From Cephaloticoccus sp. (GTDB lineage Bacteria; Verrucomicrobiota; Verrucomicrobiia; Opitutales; Opitutaceae), in NCBI GenBank assembly GCA_030833445.1, contig JAURHD010000014.1:1-64000 (forward strand): 64,000 nt of DNA, given 5' to 3'. The notes under the pieces were generated by a model. It saw only the letters and a program-made list of their open reading frames with translations, did no database searches and was not told the origin of the DNA. Below are positions 62,470 to 64,000 of the stretch, piece by piece (within the stretch, counting starts at the first letter, position 1; each line of letters starts with the position of its first letter). Both the position numbers and the translations under genes were made by a program.

Positions 62470-63987
62470 TCAGCTGGACTGGGATTCGTAGCCGAAGAGA
62501 TGGCGGGTCTTGATGGCCTTGGCGACTGATTCTGGCACCATTTTCTCCCAAGTTTCGTCACGCTCATTGATGCGGCGCAGAACGTCGCGGGAGAATATGT
62601 GCAGGATGCTGGCGTCGAAGCCTACAATGCAGTCGATGTAATGATTTTCCAACAGGTGTGCGTATAGGTTCCTGAGATGGTCGACCACCTGAACATTTTT
62701 GGCGTTGATCAAAACCCCGGCGGCAAAGGCATTCGTGTTCGGGGTTGCGGTGGGTTGCTCCCCGGTGGCGAGATAATGATCAAAGGCCTCCTGCCGCATG
62801 GGATACACGTAAAGTTTCACTGAATTGCGGAAGAGCCTGCCAAAAGACTCGAGAATGCCACCCTCAAGATTTTCATAGTATTTCTCGTTAAAAATCTCGA
62901 GGAGGTTGTTGATGCCCATGGCGACCCCGATCATTTCCTTGGTGTAGCGGCGGAAATAGGAGGTGAGTCGGTAGAATTCGGAATAATTCGAGATTAGGAC
63001 CGTAAAACCAATGTCACCGAGGAGATCCACCCGGGAAAGAAAATCGGCCGCGTCAAGTTCACCGCTGGCCAACAGATTGTGCATGGTGATCTCCATCAGA
63101 ACCACGATGTTCTTACCTTTAACGATCGGTTCCTGCACAAATTGCGACGCCGCGCAGTTCAACATGTCCACATTGACATGCGTAACGGGACGAAAACTAC
63201 CGCGTTCCACCAGAATAGCTTTTTTGTAGAGCACTTCGGATGGCTGCAGGACATCACCCTTGGGACCAAACATGACGGCATTGGTCAGTCCCCATTGCAC
63301 GAGGGAAAGCGAAGTCAGCCGGTTGTCGACATGGGCAAATTCCGGTCCGCGTAGCTCCAGCATGTCGACCTCGATGCGATCATGGCTCAGATTGTCGAGG
63401 AGTGACTGAATGAATTTTTGCGGATCGTTACGGTAATAAAATGCGCCGTAAACCATGTTGGTGCCGACAATGCCGAGGGCTTCCTGCTGAAGCACATTTT
63501 CCTTATCCCACATGCGCACATGCATCACGATTTCACTGGGCTCGCCCCCCGCTTCGCATTGGAAACGAACGCCCATCCAGCCGTGGGATTCATTAGTCCC
63601 TTTGAAATTTCGGGCAGAGACCGTGTCCGCGAAAACAAAGAACTGGGTGTGGTCACCCCGCTGGTTGGCCAAGCGCTCATTGAGCAATTGGAACTCATGA
63701 TCCAACATCAGGGACAGTCGCTCCTGTGATACATACCGGGCCGACTTGCCATAGATGGCATCGCTGAAGGTCATATCATAAGCCGAGATTGTCTTGGCCA
63801 CGGTGCCGGAGGCTCCGCCGGCATGAAAAAAGACCCGGGCGACTTCCTGACCGGCCCCGATTTCGGCAAACGTGCCGTATTTACTCTCGTCCAGATTTAC
63901 CGTGAGCGCCTTGCGATTGGTGGTCAGCAGATCTTTTTGCTCACTCATAGTGCTGTTAAGTAGAAATAAACATAATCGGAACAGCAA
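62470..63987 (-). CDS. Conserved bacterial protein of unknown function (about 500 aa)
   Basis: LNLDESKYGTFAEIGAGQEVARVFFHAGGASGTVAKTISAYDMTFSDAIYG; intact long ORF. Confidence 0.8.
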   Translation of the reverse strand: MLFRLCLFLLNSTMSEQKDLLTTNRKALTVNLDESKYGTFAEIGAGQEVARVFFHAGGASGTVAKTISAYDMTFSDAIYGKSARYVSQERLSLMLDHEFQLLNERLANQRGDHTQFFVFADTVSARNFKGTNESHGWMGVRFQCEAGGEPSEIVMHVRMWDKENVLQQEALGIVGTNMVYGAFYYRNDPQKFIQSLLDNLSHDRIEVDMLELRGPEFAHVDNRLTSLSLVQWGLTNAVMFGPKGDVLQPSEVLYKKAILVERGSFRPVTHVNVDMLNCAASQFVQEPIVKGKNIVVLMEITMHNLLASGELDAADFLSRVDLLGDIGFTVLISNYSEFYRLTSYFRRYTKEMIGVAMGINNLLEIFNEKYYENLEGGILESFGRLFRNSVKLYVYPMRQEAFDHYLATGEQPTATPNTNAFAAGVLINAKNVQVVDHLRNLYAHLLENHYIDCIVGFDASILHIFSRDVLRRINERDETWEKMVPESVAKAIKTRHLFGYESQSS

Positions 63988-64000
63988 TCAGTTCGTGAGC

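Noticed and set aside
1-64000. CRISPR arrays, toxin-antitoxin, restriction or other defence genes, transposases
   Set aside because: No regularly spaced repeats and no such protein signatures in the ORF track.

Overview
Chromosomal window of about 64 kb, gene-dense and dominated by housekeeping genes. Gene content (exosortase with EpsI, McsA/McsB/ClpC, SecDF fusion, manganese pyrophosphatase with CBS domains) suggests Verrucomicrobiota or a close relative, possibly Opitutales; this taxonomic guess is inference only. Recognisable modules: MacAB-type efflux, coaD, pgsA/pgpA, a NusG paralogue, aroQ, a three-gene type III PKS / flavoprotein / methyltransferase operon, zinc-free L36/L31 ribosomal proteins, gdhA, uvrB, typA, HrpB-like helicase, speA, yajC-secDF-recJ, tRNA-Arg(ACG), hpf, gltX, glnS, ilvE, mcsA-mcsB-clpC, leuCD, exbBD, dtd, fabV, an ECF sigma/anti-sigma pair, an exosortase-EpsI gene split by an apparent frameshift, and dapF. 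The most unusual part is a roughly 1 kb region without credible coding (about 23,780-24,760). On the minus strand it reads as a large, highly structured RNA with many perfect stems, GNRA loops, a 7-nt loop exactly complementary to a downstream segment (pseudoknot) and a perfect 12-bp GCAA-capped terminator with a U-rich tail. I could not assign it to a known class. No CRISPR array, transposase, integrase or prophage was seen.
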